Part shown: positions 20,323-31,447 of the stretch, in pieces | Layout of the letters: each line of letters begins with the position of its first letter | How positions within the stretch are numbered: position 1 is the stretch's first letter | Assembly: GCA_037974335.1 (NCBI GenBank) | Contig: CM075760.1 | Span: forward strand, 23,421,538 to 23,485,537 | DNA from: Prionace glauca | Lineage: Eukaryota; Chordata; Chondrichthyes; Carcharhiniformes; Carcharhinidae | Direction of reading: 5' to 3' | DNA length: 64,000 nt | Notes under the pieces: model-generated | Databases searched by the model: none | The model's input: the letters and a program-made list of their open reading frames with translations, nothing else | Told to the model about the DNA's origin: nothing | Position numbers and translations under genes: made by a program

Positions 20323-21360
20323 ATGGATGCAAAAAGCACCATTCACACCAAGGAGAAACCCTGGAAATGTGGAGACTGTGGGAAAGGATTCAGACGCCCG
20401 TGTGAGCTGGAAATTCATCGACGAAGACACACCGGGGAGAGGCCATTTACTTGCTCTGTGTGTGGGAAGGGATTCACTCAGTTAATTTGCCTTCAGAGAC
20501 ACCAAAGACTCCACACTGAGGAGAGACCATTCACCTGCCCCATGTGTGAGAAAGGATTCAGTCTCTCATCCCACCTGCTGAAACATCAGCAAGTGCACAC
20601 TGACAAGAGAGAGTTTAAATGCTCCGACTGTGAGAAGAGCTTTAAAAACCCACATGGACTGAGGGAGCACCAGCGCATTCACAATAGGGACACACCATTT
20701 AGCTGCTCACAGTGTGGGAAGAGGTTCAGGACATCACCCCACCTTCAGATACACCAACGAGTTCACAGTGGTGAGAGACCTTTTAAATGTCCAGAGTGTG
20801 GGAAGTGCTTCAAAGGTTCTGGAGATCTCCAATACCATCAACGTGTTCACACTGATGAGAGACCGTTCAAATGCTCTCACTGCGGAACTGGGTTCAGACG
20901 GTTATTTGAACTCACGGTACATCAGCGCACTCACACTGGGGAAAGGCCGTTCATCTGTCCCCAGTGTGGGAAGGGATTTACTCAGTCTTCCAACCTGCTG
21001 ACACACCAGCAGATTCACACTGAGGAGAGACCATTCACCTGCTCTGAATGTGGGAAGGGATTTGCGCGACCATCCCACCTGCTGACACACAAGCGTGTTC
21101 ACACTGGGGAGAGGCCATTCACCTGCTCCAAGTGCGGGAAGGGATTTATTCGATCATCCAATCTGCTGATACACCAGCGAGTTCACACCAATGAGAGACC
21201 CTTCTCCTGCTCTGAGTGTGGGAAGGGATTTATTCATTCATCCACCCTGCAGGCACACCAGCAAATTCACACCGGGGAGAAACCCTTCACATGCTCCACA
21301 TGTGGCAAGTGTTTTAATCGATCATACAACCTGCTGGTACACCAGCGAGTTCATAGATGA
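20323..21360 (+). CDS. ZF-3: 12-finger C2H2 zinc-finger protein
   Basis: Predicted 345-aa nuclear DNA-binding protein made almost only of 12 tandem C2H2 fingers. I chose the ATG at 20323 ([16 protein letters not shown]), which matches the start of ZF-4. The earlier in-frame ATG at 20242 lies in a repeat that is probably intronic. All Cys and His ligands are present. Base-contacting residues (-1, 2, 3, 6) by finger: RCEI, QICR, LSHK, NHGE, TPHI, GGDY, RFEV, QSNT, RSHT, RSNI, HSTA, RYNV. Fingers 3 to 7 are unusually diverse and have non-standard linkers (TDKRE, NRDTP, TDERP); fingers 8 to 12 are closer to the family consensus. No effector domain is seen. First exon and promoter are at 18.24-18.72 kb. 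Intact, likely functional. Confidence 0.88.
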   Translation: MDAKSTIHTKEKPWKCGDCGKGFRRPCELEIHRRRHTGERPFTCSVCGKGFTQLICLQRHQRLHTEERPFTCPMCEKGFSLSSHLLKHQQVHTDKREFKCSDCEKSFKNPHGLREHQRIHNRDTPFSCSQCGKRFRTSPHLQIHQRVHSGERPFKCPECGKCFKGSGDLQYHQRVHTDERPFKCSHCGTGFRRLFELTVHQRTHTGERPFICPQCGKGFTQSSNLLTHQQIHTEERPFTCSECGKGFARPSHLLTHKRVHTGERPFTCSKCGKGFIRSSNLLIHQRVHTNERPFSCSECGKGFIHSSTLQAHQQIHTGEKPFTCSTCGKCFNRSYNLLVHQRVHR

Positions 21361-21477
21361 CTGCACTGCTCTGATTCTGCGGCTTTTCATCAGATTCAGG
21401 ACTGAACCTTGTTCATGCTGACACTGGGGAGGTGTTGATGATACTGCTGCTAAGGACAGTAACGGGGCTGGAGTAGA

Positions 21478-21790
21478 CAGAATTTGCATTTATGTCGCAC
21501 CTTTCACAACCTCAGGTCATCTCTGTGCGCAATGAGCCTCCACAAAGAGCAATATGATAATGAGCAGTGATGATCTGTTTTTAGGGAGATTGGGTGAGGG
21601 GTAATATTGCTCTCACAGGGGTGAACTCCCTGCTCTTGTTCAAAATAGTAACTATAAGATCTTAGAGAGCAGATGGAGTCTTCGGTTTAACATCCTCATA
21701 TCTTCTGATGTGGCTCAGAGTCACTGCTCCTTTAAAAGCCTTTGGGATGTTTCTCATTGTCTATAAGGAGTTTTATAAATATGAGATCAA
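21478..21790 (+). repeat. Diverged interspersed repeat
   Basis: The opening GCATTTATGTCGCACCTTTC, then ACAACCTCAGGTCATC, resembles a repeat widespread in fish and shark genomes. The rest is weakly conserved. No coding potential. Confidence 0.3.
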
Positions 21791-21934
21791 GGTGACATTA
21801 CAGATATCGATGTGCTGGGTGAAGCTGAACCTGATGCTACCCACAGCTGAGAACTGAACTCACTGGAGCTACCAACAACTTTTGAAAAGCTGAAGTTTTT
21901 ATTGTCTCAGATACAGCATATAAAGAACAGCAAA

Positions 21935-22436
21935 GAATGACAAAAAGATTAATAAGGAGAGAGAAATTAGAGTATGAGAGAAGGTTAGCGAGAAATATAG
22001 AAACAGACAGTAAGAGTTTCTACAAATCTTCACTGTGGAGGAAACAAATAACATCCTCAGAAATAACTGAATAAGGGAGTGAAAGGGAGAGAGGAGCTTA
22101 ACACAATTACAAGAAACTTATAACATGCTCCATATACAGGAAACTGAAATTATTGTAACTCTAAGTTGACAATTCCCTTGTCTTGATGCACATCATTCGA
22201 GAGTGTTACAGTAAGTGGCTGCTGAAATAGTCATTGCAATGGTTTTAATTTTCCAAAATACTCTGGATTCTGGAAAGATTCAGTCAGATTGGAAAATAGA
22301 GAATTTGACTCCTCTATTCAAGAAAAGGGGGGAGACAGAAAGCAGGAAACTTGGGCCAGTTAGGTTAACATCGGTCATTGGAAAAATTCTCAAATCAGTT
22401 ATGAAGGAGATTAAGGCAGGGCACCTCCTTATTAAT
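21935..22436 (+). mobile_element. Eroded CR1 fragment, region before the reverse transcriptase
   Basis: Readable pieces are TKRLIRREKLEYERRLARN and ETDSKSFYKS near 21940-22030 (compare the gamma copy at 50.66-50.75 kb), then VLIFQNTLDSGKIQSDWK and a VRLTSVIGKILK block at 22240-22400. The middle part is gapped. Sequence from 22437 to 23400 holds at best a further eroded CR1 tail (22630-22850). Confidence 0.5.
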
Positions 22437-23399
22437 GGATTCCAGTATTTCCCAATGGTGGACATCAAACACATTCTGAAGGAGAAAGAGTATCTGTAGT
22501 GTTTGGATGATGGTCTTGATCCAGTTTTGAACGCCTTGCTCACATTTCCTCTCATCCTGCCTTGTTCGAATGAAAAGATTCCCAATTTCTCTTCATGGGA
22601 AAATGAAATTGGGACAAAGTTAGAAGAAAACATTTCATTTCAGCGATGGAGTCTGCTGCCCGAAAGCTTCTGGGAGCAGGTTCAACAATAACTTTCAAAA
22701 GAGAGTTGGAGAAATGTTTGAAGGGAAAGTATTTCTGCAGCTGTGGGGAAACAGCAGACACATGGGATTAATGGATAGCTCTTCCAAAGAGCTGGCAGTG
22801 ACACCAATGGCAGAATGGCTCCTTTCTGAGCTGTGGTGAATCTGTTCTGCACCATGTGCCATGGCCTTCCTGGTGTCAGATCCCCAAAATCTGACTCAAT
22901 TCTCAAACAGCAGCTGAACCATTGTTGAGAAATTTATTTTATGAAATGTAGGATGATTTTTTCAAACACACTCTCCAGCTTGAATGATTTCTGTGTCTAA
23001 ACTCTTTATAATTTGAGGTATGGGGGTCTAATGTTTTGTGCGTTGTGGGAGGAGCAGTTTAGTCTGAGTTAGAGACTCAAACAGGCTCTTTACTGCAGAC
23101 AGCTCACCATGACAACACTGATAAGACATTCCATTGCACAGAATTGACTCAGAAACCCCAGTCTGAGGCCTGGATGTACTCAGTACCCATTGATCATTTG
23201 TACTGAATCAGTGACTTTAAGGCTGGTGTTACTAATTTGAAATAAACCCATTCAAAATAATTTATAAAAGTCTTTATTAGTATATCAGGTGGAGGAGTTC
23301 ACAGGAGTCTGTTAACCTCTGGAACAATGATACAACAGAGTGAGGGACAGATATGATCTAGAAACTTGAGGAGGGAATATCAGAAATACTACCACTCCA

Positions 23400-23800
23400 G
23401 CACCTTCTGACTTCACACATGTTTCAGAGCTCCTAGACATGGAACAGAGGATCCTTTAGAGTCAGGAAGAACAATGGTGAATGCTGGAATCATGCTGTCA
23501 AATCAGAGATTGGTGTAAAACTGGGATCTGTTCCTGACCGATAAGTTTCCAGTCTGAAAATGACTGTAGTAATTATTCTCTTATGATTTAATGTGTTTGT
23601 GTGATAGTCTAGTATCAGTAAGGTTGGTGTTATTAATTTAAAATAAAGCCATTTAAAACAAATTTGAAAAGTGTGCATTAAAATATCAAGACAGTAAAAT
23701 TTCAGAAACCTGTCAGCCACTGGTACAATTATACAACAGACATTGGATCTCCAGAGAAGGAGCTGCAGTATGTTTCCAGGAATTCCGTTTTATTGAGAAG
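23400..23800. repeat. Duplicated 3'-flanking segment of ZF-3
   Basis: Sequence such as AGACATGGAACAGAGGATCC, TTTAGAGTCAGGAAGAACAA and GAGAAGGAGCTGCAGTATGT matches, in the same order, 46095-46490 downstream of ZF-7. An internal relative of the later part (GGCTGGTGTTACTAATTTGA) occurs at 23220-23345. This is shared flank from duplication of the gene unit. The stretch 23800-24360 has no gene; the ZF-4 3' UTR lies at about 24240-24340. Confidence 0.55.
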
Positions 23801-24364
23801 TAACAGGACCCGAGGCAAGGGAACAATTAAAACAATCAGCTCACACGAGGAAGGTGATGGTCAGCAACTTAGTGAGAATAGAGTAAAGGGAGCAGAGGGT
23901 AAGTCTCACGGAGAAGGTGAGCTCTGGAGGGGATGAGAGGAGATAGGAGAAAAACTAAAGAAACAGGCAAGTTCAAGGCTCAGGGAAGAAGGAGATTTTA
24001 GAGACAGTTTGGCCCAATGGAAGGGAATGAATCAGCAGAGGCAGCTGATCAGATTGTCTCAATCTTAGTGACAAAGAAGCTCCATGAGCTCCTCACACTT
24101 GCTGGAGGAAACGGGGGAGGGAGAGAATTTAAAAAGGAACAAACTTATGTTGGTGACAGTAAAAGGACTTGTCACACTATGTTTAACACAAAGTTGATTT
24201 ATTTGTCCTTTATCCAGAATATTAATCTCTACCTGAAATGGAATTCATTAACATCAGAAACAGACCCAAAGAACATAGTTCAGTCCTGGATGTTATTAAC
24301 AGAAGAATCCGATCTCAGTAATTACAAGTGAACTGTCAGGTATGTTAATAGGTTGGGTAAACAG

Positions 24365-24557
24365 ATAAATCCCTTCCTACACACTGAGCAGTGAACAGCC
24401 TCTCACCAACATCAGTGTGCTGGTGTACAGTGAGTTGAGATGATTGTCTGAACTCAGTCCTACAGCGAGAGCTTCTGAAAAGTCTCTTATCAGTGTGAAG
24501 ACATTGATGGGACATCGGTTCCTCCAATCTTCCACAGCACTTCCTGGAGTTGAGCCT
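24365..24557 (-). pseudogene. Fossil fingers after the ZF-4 stop codon
   Basis: Downstream of the TGA of ZF-4 the minus strand still encodes eroded fingers: a piece with CCGRLEEPMSHQCLHTDKR, then LFRSSRCRTEFRQSSQLTVH, then a stub LFTAQCVGRD. The ancestral protein had about three more fingers. Confidence 0.6.
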
Positions 24558-25106
24558 TCAAACACATTTCTGATCAGTATGACTGTGCTGGTGTTTCCGC
24601 AGGTTGGCTAACCGAGTGAATCCTTTCCCACACTCGGGGCAGGTGAATGGTTTCTCCCCAGTGTGAATTCGCTCATGTGCCAGCAGGTTCAATGAGTGAG
24701 TGAATCCCATCCCACAGTCAGAGCAGAGGAATGGCCTCTGCCCGGTGTGAACTCTCCAGTGGTTCAGCAGGTTGTATGAATGAGTGAATCGCTTTCCACA
24801 GTCAGAGCAGATGAACGGCCTCTCCCCGGTGTGAATTCGCTGATGTGTCACCAGACTGGATGACTGAGTGAATCCCTTCCCACACACAGGACAGGTGAAC
24901 TGTCGTTCCCCAGTGTGATTTCGCCCATGTGCTTTCAGTTCAAATGGGTAACTGAATCCCTTCCCACAGTCCCCACATTTATAGGGTCTCTCTCCAGTGT
25001 GAACGTGCTTGTGTCTCAACAGACCAGATGATCGGCTGTAGCCTTGCCCACACTCAGAACACGTGTACGGTTTCTCCCCACTGTTAACGGTGCTTTTACC
25101 TTCCAT
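24558..25106 (-). CDS. ZF-4: 6-finger C2H2 zinc-finger protein, C-terminally shortened
   Basis: Predicted 182-aa protein on the minus strand. The start at 25106 (GAACATGGAAGG, a good initiation context; [16 protein letters not shown]) is preferred. An upstream extension of the open frame to 25541 crosses the splice acceptor at about 25192 and is not supported. Six complete fingers with helix residues (-1, 2, 3, 6): RSGR, YFEA, QSST, HYNN, HLNA, RANK. After finger 6 ([11 protein letters not shown]) a TGA ends the frame inside what used to be the next linker and finger. ZF-6 is the closest relative: start context, first finger and upstream intron (25192-25330 against 40706-40850) match. It converges on ZF-3. 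Probably expressed, but shorter than its ancestor. Confidence 0.8.
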   Translation of the reverse strand: MEGKSTVNSGEKPYTCSECGQGYSRSSGLLRHKHVHTGERPYKCGDCGKGFSYPFELKAHGRNHTGERQFTCPVCGKGFTQSSSLVTHQRIHTGERPFICSDCGKRFTHSYNLLNHWRVHTGQRPFLCSDCGMGFTHSLNLLAHERIHTGEKPFTCPECGKGFTRLANLRKHQHSHTDQKCV

Positions 25107-25191
25107 GTTCAAATTCTGATGAATTGGGTGACTCTCAGATCCTGAGGTGATGTTCAAATTTCCCAACTGTAAATCCTCAACTTCCAATACC
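25107..25191 (-). other. 5' part of the ZF-4 terminal exon
   Basis: On the minus strand an acceptor TTTCACAG precedes GGTATTGGAAG at 25191. The exon continues to the ATG at 25106 without another ATG. The same acceptor and exon start appear at 40704 for ZF-6. Confidence 0.55.
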
Positions 25192-25509
25192 CTGTGAAAT
25201 TGATTTAAAACAGAAAAAAAGGGAATGAGAGAGAACCCACAAAACACAAAGGCAGGTTGTGAAATTGAGCTAAACGAATCTGGTAATTTGTGAAGCTGGC
25301 AGTAGGAAAAAGTGATCATGAAAACTGCTTGATTGTCACAAAAACCCAACTGGCCTCTATGGGAGGTGAGAGAAAGAGGTGAAGGAGAGGGATTTTTTAT
25401 ATCTACAAGACATACTAAGAGAGTAGTCAGCAAAGCAAATTTGACCCCGAGCTTCATAACATGTGATATTGATATATAAACAGGGAAGTTATTCTGAATA
25501 TTTATAAAG

Positions 25510-25770
25510 GTCTGGGCACCACTTAAGACCCCGCCCCTCATTCACTCTGATTGGTTGGAGGATGAGGCGCTCCTCCTCGGTTCTCTTCCTATTGGTTCGA
25601 ATCTGTCGTCAATCAGCCCCCGGGCATTGTGACATGGGGCACGTGCAGTGCGGCTCATGTCCAGGGACAGACACTTGTTAGTTTCACCTTCAGGTGGGAA
25701 GGAGGTGGTTACACGGAGGCAGCGTTAGGGGCAGTAAGTGGGAGGGGAGGCCTCAACATTCAGGGCAAAC
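25510..25770. promoter_or_regulatory. CpG-rich promoter P4, probably of ZF-4
   Basis: Inverted CCAAT boxes (GATTGGTTGG near 25549, TATTGGTTCG near 25591), a GC-box (CCCCGCCCC), an E-box CACGTG near 25639 and a degenerate half of the family dyad are present. The block is colinear with 42885-43125 (promoter of ZF-6/ZF-7), including CCTATTGGT, CGTCAATCAG and AGGCAGCGTTAGG-like words. It lies directly upstream of the leftward gene ZF-4. No rightward partner remains. Confidence 0.6.
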
Positions 25771-25905
25771 CCCATTCATCAGGGTCTGGATATTATCAGC
25801 CTTTGAGTTTAAGAGTTGAGTTCCAGCTCATTACCATTTACTTTTTAAAAGAAGTCCTCATTTTCCCTGTCTCTCTTTCCAAAATCTTAAAACTGTGTTC
25901 ATAAG

Positions 25906-26300
25906 GTTGTAAGATATAGGAGCAGAATTAGGCCATTCGGCCCATCGAGTTTTCTCTGCTGTTCGATCATGGCTGATATGCTCCTCATCCTCATTTTCCT
26001 GCTTTCTCCCCATAACCCTTCAACCAATTAAAAATCTGTCTAACTCCTCCTTAAAATTTACTCACTATCCCAGAATCCACCGCACTTTGAGGTAGTGAAT
26101 TCCACAGATTCACAGCCCTTTAGGAGAAGTGGTTTTGCCTCAACTCTATCTTAAATTTGCTATCCCTTATCCTTAGACTACGACCTCTCATCCTAGAATG
26201 CCCCACAAGAGAAATTATCTGCTCCACATCTACTTTATCCACACCTTTTATAATCTTGTATACCTCAATCTGATCTTCCTTCATTCTTCTAAATTCCAGA
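25906..26300 (-). mobile_element. Antisense CR1 3' end
   Basis: GTAAGATATAGGAGCAGAAT, TAGGCCATTCGGCCCATCGA and downstream text is the reverse complement of a CR1 tail and ORF2 C-terminus (compare 33.4-33.7 kb). A shorter relative lies at 34.81-34.94 kb. Confidence 0.6.
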
Positions 26301-26369
26301 GAATATAAATTGGAAAAAATTGTTCAGAGTGCGGCCAACTCCGCACTCCGAATGAGGATGGATAAAAGA

Positions 26370-26652
26370 CAGCACACCTGTTTGTGTGGAGTTTGCACAT
26401 TCTCCTCTTGTCTGCATGGGTTTCCTCCGAGTGCTCCGGTTTCCTCCCACAATCCAAAGATTTGCGGGTTAGGTTGATTGGACATGCTACAGAATTGCCC
26501 CTTAGTGTCCTGAGATGCATAGGTTAGAGGAATTAGTGGGTAACTATGAAGGGATATGGGGGTAGGACCTGGGTGGGATTGTGGTTGGTGCAGACTCAAT
26601 GGGCCCAGTGCCTCTTTCTGCACTGTAGAGATTCTACGATTCTTCTATGACC
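26370..26652 (+). mobile_element. Type-A SINE lacking its head
   Basis: Starts in the body at TGTGTGGAGTTTGCACATTC and runs to the type-A tail and a terminal GAGATTCTACGATTCTTCTA. The tRNA-like head is missing. Confidence 0.75.
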
Positions 26653-26699
26653 TGTAGTGGTCGGAAAAAGACTATTTATGATCCAGTATAAAGTTAATG

Positions 26700-26912
26700 T
26701 ACTATATAGAAACTAAGGGCAAGCCATTTGAGTCTGCTCCACCATTCAATATGATCATGGCTGATCCACTATCTCAAAGCTATATCCTCCCCATACCACC
26801 TGAAGCCATTAAAATCTAAAACAAAAACTATCTCTTCCTTGAATATATTCAGTAATTTGAATTCCACAGCCTTCTGTGATAGAGAATTCCCCACAGTCAC
26901 TGTCCTTTGATT
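26700..26912 (-). mobile_element. Antisense CR1 3' end
   Basis: CAAGCCATTTGAGTCTGCTC, CACCATTCAATATGATCATG and GAATTCCACAGCC match the reverse complement of CR1 tails elsewhere in the window, with more erosion. Confidence 0.5.
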
Positions 26913-27144
26913 TATGAATTTTTTCCACATCTCAGTCTCACCTGACATCTGCTTTCGTGGATCATTTCAGTGGGAATGTGCCATCGCTCAAAGGGAATCA
27001 GCCACCGGAATGAAAATTGAGAGACCGGCCAGTCCAACAGCAAGAAACCCTCTGCCCTCCCACTTCACCAACTGTCCGAATGAACATGTTTCAGTCCTGG
27101 ATATGATTAACAGCAGCAATAACAGCAGAATCCAACTCCGGTCA

Positions 27145-28155
27145 TCACTTGTGAATGGGTTGATGTTTCAACAAGGTGGATAACTGAGTGAATCCCTTCC
27201 CACACACAGAGCAGGTAAATGGCTTCTCTCCAGTGTGGATTCGCTGATGGGACAGCAGGGTGGATGACTGAGTGAATCCCTTTCCACAGTTAGAGCAGGT
27301 GAATGGTCTCTCCCCAGTGTGAACTCGCTGGTGTATCAGCAGCGTGGATGTCCGAGTGAATCCCTTCCCACAGTCAGAACAGGTAAATGGTCTCTCTCCA
27401 GTGTGAACTCGCTGGTGTGTCTGCAGGGCAGATAAATCACTGAATCCCTTCTCACACTCTGAGCAGGTAAATGGCCTCTCCCCAGTGTGAACTCGCTGGT
27501 GTCTCAACAGGTGGAATGACCGAATGAACCCCTTTCCACACACAGGGCAGGTGAATGGCTTCTCCCCAGTGTGAACTCGCTGATGTGTCAGCAGGGTGGC
27601 TAACTGGGTGAATCCTTTCCCACAATTGGAACAGGTAAATGGTCTCTCCCCAGTGTGAACTCGCTGGTGTGTCAGCAGAGTGGATGACCGAGAGAATCCC
27701 TTCCCACAATTGGAGCAGATGAACGGTCTCTCTCCAGTATGAACTCTCTTGTGTCTCAGCAGGCTGGAGGAATCTCCGAATCCTTTCCCGCACACGGAGC
27801 AGGTGAACGGTCTCTCCCCAGTGTGAACGAGCTGGTGTGTCAGCAGATGGGATGACTGAGTGAATCCTTTCCCACAACTGGAACAGGTGAACAGTCTCTC
27901 CCCAGTGTGAACTCGCTGGTGTTTCAGCAAGTTGGAAGACTGATTGAATCCTTTCCCACAATTGGAGCAGGTGAACGGTTTCTCCCCAGTGTGAACTCGC
28001 TGGTGTGCCAGTAGGGTGGAGGAATCTGCGAATCCTTTCCCACAATTGGAGCAGGTGAACGGTTTCTCCCCAGTGTGACGGCGTTGATGTGTTTCCAGCC
28101 CAGACGGGAATTTGAATCCCTTTCCACAATCCCCACATTTCCACAGTTTTCCCAT
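27145..28155 (-). CDS. ZF-5: 12-finger C2H2 zinc-finger protein
   Basis: Predicted 336-aa protein, exactly twelve 28-residue finger units. The start codon at 28155 ([31 protein letters not shown]) equals the MEKPWKC start of its paralogs. All zinc ligands are kept and almost all linkers are TGEKP or TGERP, so this is the most regular array in the window. Helix residues (-1, 2, 3, 6): FSGT, DSTA, QSNK, QSHT, DSSR, RSTT, QATT, RFHR, DSAT, RSTI, QSTS, QSTK. The end HQPIHK and TGA is the family's usual end. The 3' flank (ATGATTAACAGCAGCAATAA) is shared with ZF-4, ZF-6 and the relic at 28.6 kb. The promoter may be the CpG block at 31.5 kb. Nuclear DNA-binding role from family knowledge; target unknown. 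Confidence 0.9.
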   Translation of the reverse strand: MGKLWKCGDCGKGFKFPSGLETHQRRHTGEKPFTCSNCGKGFADSSTLLAHQRVHTGEKPFTCSNCGKGFNQSSNLLKHQRVHTGERLFTCSSCGKGFTQSSHLLTHQLVHTGERPFTCSVCGKGFGDSSSLLRHKRVHTGERPFICSNCGKGFSRSSTLLTHQRVHTGERPFTCSNCGKGFTQLATLLTHQRVHTGEKPFTCPVCGKGFIRSFHLLRHQRVHTGERPFTCSECEKGFSDLSALQTHQRVHTGERPFTCSDCGKGFTRTSTLLIHQRVHTGERPFTCSNCGKGFTQSSTLLSHQRIHTGEKPFTCSVCGKGFTQLSTLLKHQPIHK

Positions 28156-28288
28156 GGTGTGGGTGTCTGCATCTCAGTGCTTTTCCTGTCACTCTGATGG
28201 TTTCCCGAACGTAATGAATGACTCTATCAGAGCTTGACGTGAAATTTTGTTTGAGATTTCGGATGGCAAATCCTCCCCTTTTAACATC
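28156..28288 (-). other. 5' part of the ZF-5 terminal exon
   Basis: The minus-strand acceptor AACTCCTTTTACAG ends at 28289 and the exon begins GATGTTAAAAGGGG. It has no ATG before 28155. A leader finger like that of the + strand genes is not evident here. Confidence 0.6.
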
Positions 28289-28569
28289 CTGTAAAAGGAG
28301 TTTACAAATGTCATCACAGTCAGTACAGCTCAGAAATTGAGAGTAGGCAACCCTAGTTGCTGTGGAATATCCCTCACTGGTTTAAAGTGAATAATGAATT
28401 TAAAACATCATTGCGAGTCAGCAAATCAATCAAAATGCTCACATAGGAGTAGAATTTATCTCCAGATGTACAAAAATCAGAAATAATGAAATTATGTTCA
28501 ATTTGTACAGAATTTCAGAATCCATAGAACCCTTGCAGTGCAGGAACTGCATCAAGTCTGCACCGATGA

Positions 28570-29215
28570 CTTGGATGAATGAACATGGTTCAATCCTAGA
28601 CATAATTAACAGCAGCAATAACAGCAGAATCCAACCCCTGTCATCACTTGTGAACTTGCTTGTATCTCAGCAGGTGGAACGACTGAGTGAATTCCTTCCC
28701 ATAGTCAGAACAGGTAAATGGCCCCTCACCAACGTGAACTCACCAATGTGTCAGCAGGTGGATTGACCGACTGAACCCTCCCCACACACAGTGCAGGTGA
28801 TCAGCATTTCCTCAGTGTGAACTTGCTGGTGAATCACACCAGCACTAGAGCCATGGAATCTCACACAGATAACAGAGCACAGCACTAAAAACTCTGAACT
28901 GTAGATGAGTGTTCAATAATACTCACTTCTGGAACAATTTCACTATTTTCAAATTTAAACTTGCTGCTGGAGCCTGCAGCTGGAAAGATGTCAGAAGCAC
29001 TGGAGTCAGAGAAAAATTGCAGTCTCCATATCTTCTCACTCCCTTTAAAAGCAAATTACAAGAGTCATGTGTCAACTGTGGTTTGAAATTACGGGATAAA
29101 CATTTTTCTTTGTTTGAGATTGCTGTGTAAATCCTCCCCTTCTAAACCCCTGGAAAAGGAGTTTCCAAATCCATCATTCAGTCCAGGATAGAAACAGGGA
29201 ATATTCTCTCCTCCT
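28570..29215 (-). pseudogene. Relic of a leftward ZF gene
   Basis: Minus-strand remains of a ZF gene: the 3' UTR block (AATTAACAGCAGCAATAACA) at 28600-28625, then two to three eroded fingers (forward GTGAACTTGCTTGTATCTCA, CCCTCCCCACACACAGTGCA) to about 28830. Terminal-exon-start-like sequence with CCCTGGAAAAGGAGTTTCC lies near 29140-29170. Most of the array is gone. Read with 27.1-28.3 kb it is a duplicate of the ZF-5 unit. Confidence 0.6.
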
Positions 29216-29319
29216 GTTTCCTAATGTAGGATGATTTAAGATCAATATGTTTAAATTGGGAGTAGTTCAGACAAGGTGTGTTAAGCTGATTCAGGACACA
29301 AATGGGTTTGTTTTATGAA

Positions 29320-29490
29320 GAAAGTTTGGGCAGGGTGCATCTATAATCATTGAATTTCAGAGAAATGAGATTCTAACTTATTGAAGCATATAAAATTATC
29401 TGAGTGCTTGACAAAATAAATCCTGAAAGGATGTTTCTCCTCAACGGTGAATCTAGAACACCAGGTCATTTAAAAATAAAGCTCTAAGAC
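29320..29490 (+). mobile_element. CR1 fragment
   Basis: TCATTGAATTTCAGAGAAAT and GACAAAATAAATCCTGAAAG, then GATGTTTCTCCTCAACGGTG, give a CR1-like SLEFQRNE.L/ETYKI/RMFLLNGESRTPGH pattern with frame breaks. Sequence 29495-29890 looks like another old repeat (GTCCACACATCCATCCTTGG, CTCATCTTCCGAACGGGCAC) that I cannot classify. Confidence 0.45.
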
Positions 29491-29907
29491 AAAGATGCTT
29501 GCCACTCGAACACACCACCCTGACTTCCTGTCCACACATCCATCCTTGGCCTTTTGCAATGTTCAATTGAACCCCAAAGCAAACCAAAAGGACAGTACCT
29601 CATCTTCCGAACGGGCACTTCACAGCCTTTGGAACTGAACATTGAGTGAACAACTTTACAGTGTGATCTCTCTCCTCCACCACCAGCAAATTTCCATTAG
29701 TTTTACTTAATTTTGTTTCATCTTTTCATCTCTTTCATCCATTTGTATCATTCTTCTTTCTCTCTTCCATTTTTCCACTTCCCTATTCCCACTCTCCTTC
29801 TTGTGCCTCCCCACTCCAGGCCAACTGCCTTAAACATCTATACCTCTGCTCTGCCAAACAAAACATTCTGATCTCTTAATGGTCACTGCTTACAACTGTG
29901 CCACAGT

Positions 29908-30087
29908 GGGCAGCATGGTGGCACAGTGGTTGCACTGCTGCCTCACAGCACCAGGGACCTGGGTTCAATTCCCAGCTTGGGTCACTGTCTGTGTGGAGTT
30001 GGCACGTTCTCCCCATGTCTGTGTGGGTTTTGTCCAGGTCCTCAGGTTTCCTCCCACAGTCCCAAGATGTGCAGGTTAGGTGGAATA
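29908..30087 (+). mobile_element. Type-A SINE, left part, split by CR1-beta
   Basis: Head GGTGGCACAGTGGTTGCACT, B box GGTTCAATTCCC and body up to GTGCAGGTTAGGTGG. The SINE resumes at 31200 with GGCCATGCTAAATTGCCCCT, exactly where the consensus continues. Confidence 0.85.
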
Positions 30088-31199
30088 GAACATTACAGCA
30101 CAAACAGGCCCTTCGGCCCTCGAGTTGCGCCAATCACATCAACCCCACCAATCTATAGACCTATCTATAACTCCCAATCCCATTAAACCCCATATACTCA
30201 TCCAGAAGTCTTTTAAAAGACCCCAGCGAGTTCGCCTCCACCACCGATGACGGCAGCCGATTCCATTCACTCACCATCCTCTGAGTGAAAAACTTACCCC
30301 TAACATCACCTCTGTACTTCCCTCCCCGCACCTTAAATCTGTGTCCTCTCGTAGCGACCATTTCAACCCGGGGAAATAGCCTCTGAGAGTCCACCCTATC
30401 TATTCCTCTCAACATTTTATAAACTTCTATCAGGTCGCCTCTCAACCTTCGCCTCTCTAGGGAAAAGAGTCCCAGCTCCCTCAACCTATCTTCATAAGGC
30501 ATGCCTCCCAGTCCAGGCAACATCCTTGTAAATCTCCTCTGCACCCTTTCAATAGCTTCTACGTCTTTCCTATAGTGAGGCGACCAGAACTGCGCACAGT
30601 ACTCCAAATGAGGCCTGACAAGGGTCCTGTAAAGTTGCAGCATTACCTCCTGATTCCTAAACTCAATCCCTCGATTAATGAAGGCCAGTACACCATACGC
30701 CTTCTTGACCACCTCCTCCACCTGCGAGGCCGATTTAAGAGTCATGTGGACCCGGACCCCGAGATCCTTCTGCTCTTCAACGACACTAAGACTCCTGCCC
30801 TTGATAGTGTACTTGTTCATCCCGTTGGTTCTGCCGAAATGGACGACTACACATTTATCCGCGTTGAAGTCCATCTGCCACTTCTCCGCCCATTCCTGCA
30901 TCCTATCTATGTCCTGCTGCAACTTTTGACATCCTTCCAGACCATCCACAACACCACCGACCTTCGTGTCATCAGCAAACTTGCTAACCCATCCCTCCAC
31001 TTCCTCATCCAGGTCATTTATGAAAATGACAAACAGCAAGGGTCCCAGAACAGATCCCTGGGGCACCTCACTGGTGACTGACCTCCATTCCGAAAAAGAC
31101 TCATCCACAACCACTCTCTGCCTTCTGCAGGCAAGCCAGTTCTGGATCCACAAGGCCAAAAGCCCTTGGATCCCATGCCCTCTTACCTTCTCAAGAATG
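30088..31199 (-). mobile_element. 5'-truncated CR1-beta LINE inserted in a SINE
   Basis: The minus strand carries an uninterrupted reading frame (30161-31204) of 347 residues for the CR1 reverse transcriptase C-terminal half: [20 protein letters not shown], catalytic FADD, LEYCAQFWSPHYRKDVEAIE, and an end at NGIGSYR with TAG. The 3' end at 30088 has a tail with GGCCGAAGGGCCTGTTTGTG read on the minus strand. It differs from the copy at 51.24-52.14 kb at only a few positions per hundred bases, so both are young. Endonuclease and upstream parts are missing. Confidence 0.88.
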
Positions 31200-31345
31200 G
31201 CCATGCTAAATTGCCCCTTCGTATTAGGGGTACTAGCTTGGTAAGTGCATGAGGTTATGGAGATAGGGCCTGGGTGGGACTGTGATCAGTGTAGACTCGA
31301 GGAAGCCAAATGGCCGCCTTCTGCACTGTAAGATTCTGATTCTCT
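31200..31345 (+). mobile_element. Type-A SINE, right part, split by CR1-beta
   Basis: Continues the SINE at 29908-30087: GCCATGCTAAATTGCCCCTT, GGCCTGGGTGGGACTGTGAT and a tail with CCTTCTGCACTGTAAGATTC. Confidence 0.8.
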
Positions 31346-31447
31346 GATTTTTAGCAACTTCTCAGTCATCTTTATCCTCATTTACATTCCCTTCAACCCA
31401 TTCCACGCCATAGTATAATTTTTTTTGCTTCTCTTTACTAAGGGTAA

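Noticed and set aside
20323-21360. Regular 84-bp direct repeats that could suggest a satellite or CRISPR-like array.
   Set aside because: The period equals 28 codons and every unit encodes a C2H2 finger; these are protein repeats.
24558-25541. A 327-codon version of ZF-4 starting at 25541.
   Set aside because: It reads through a good splice acceptor at 25192 and intron sequence shared with ZF-6, and the upstream residues have no relation to the family.
30575-31081. A 168-codon + strand frame, with relatives at 51743-52156 and 32968-33210.
   Set aside because: It is the antisense of the CR1 reverse transcriptase, whose sense frame has all expected motifs.
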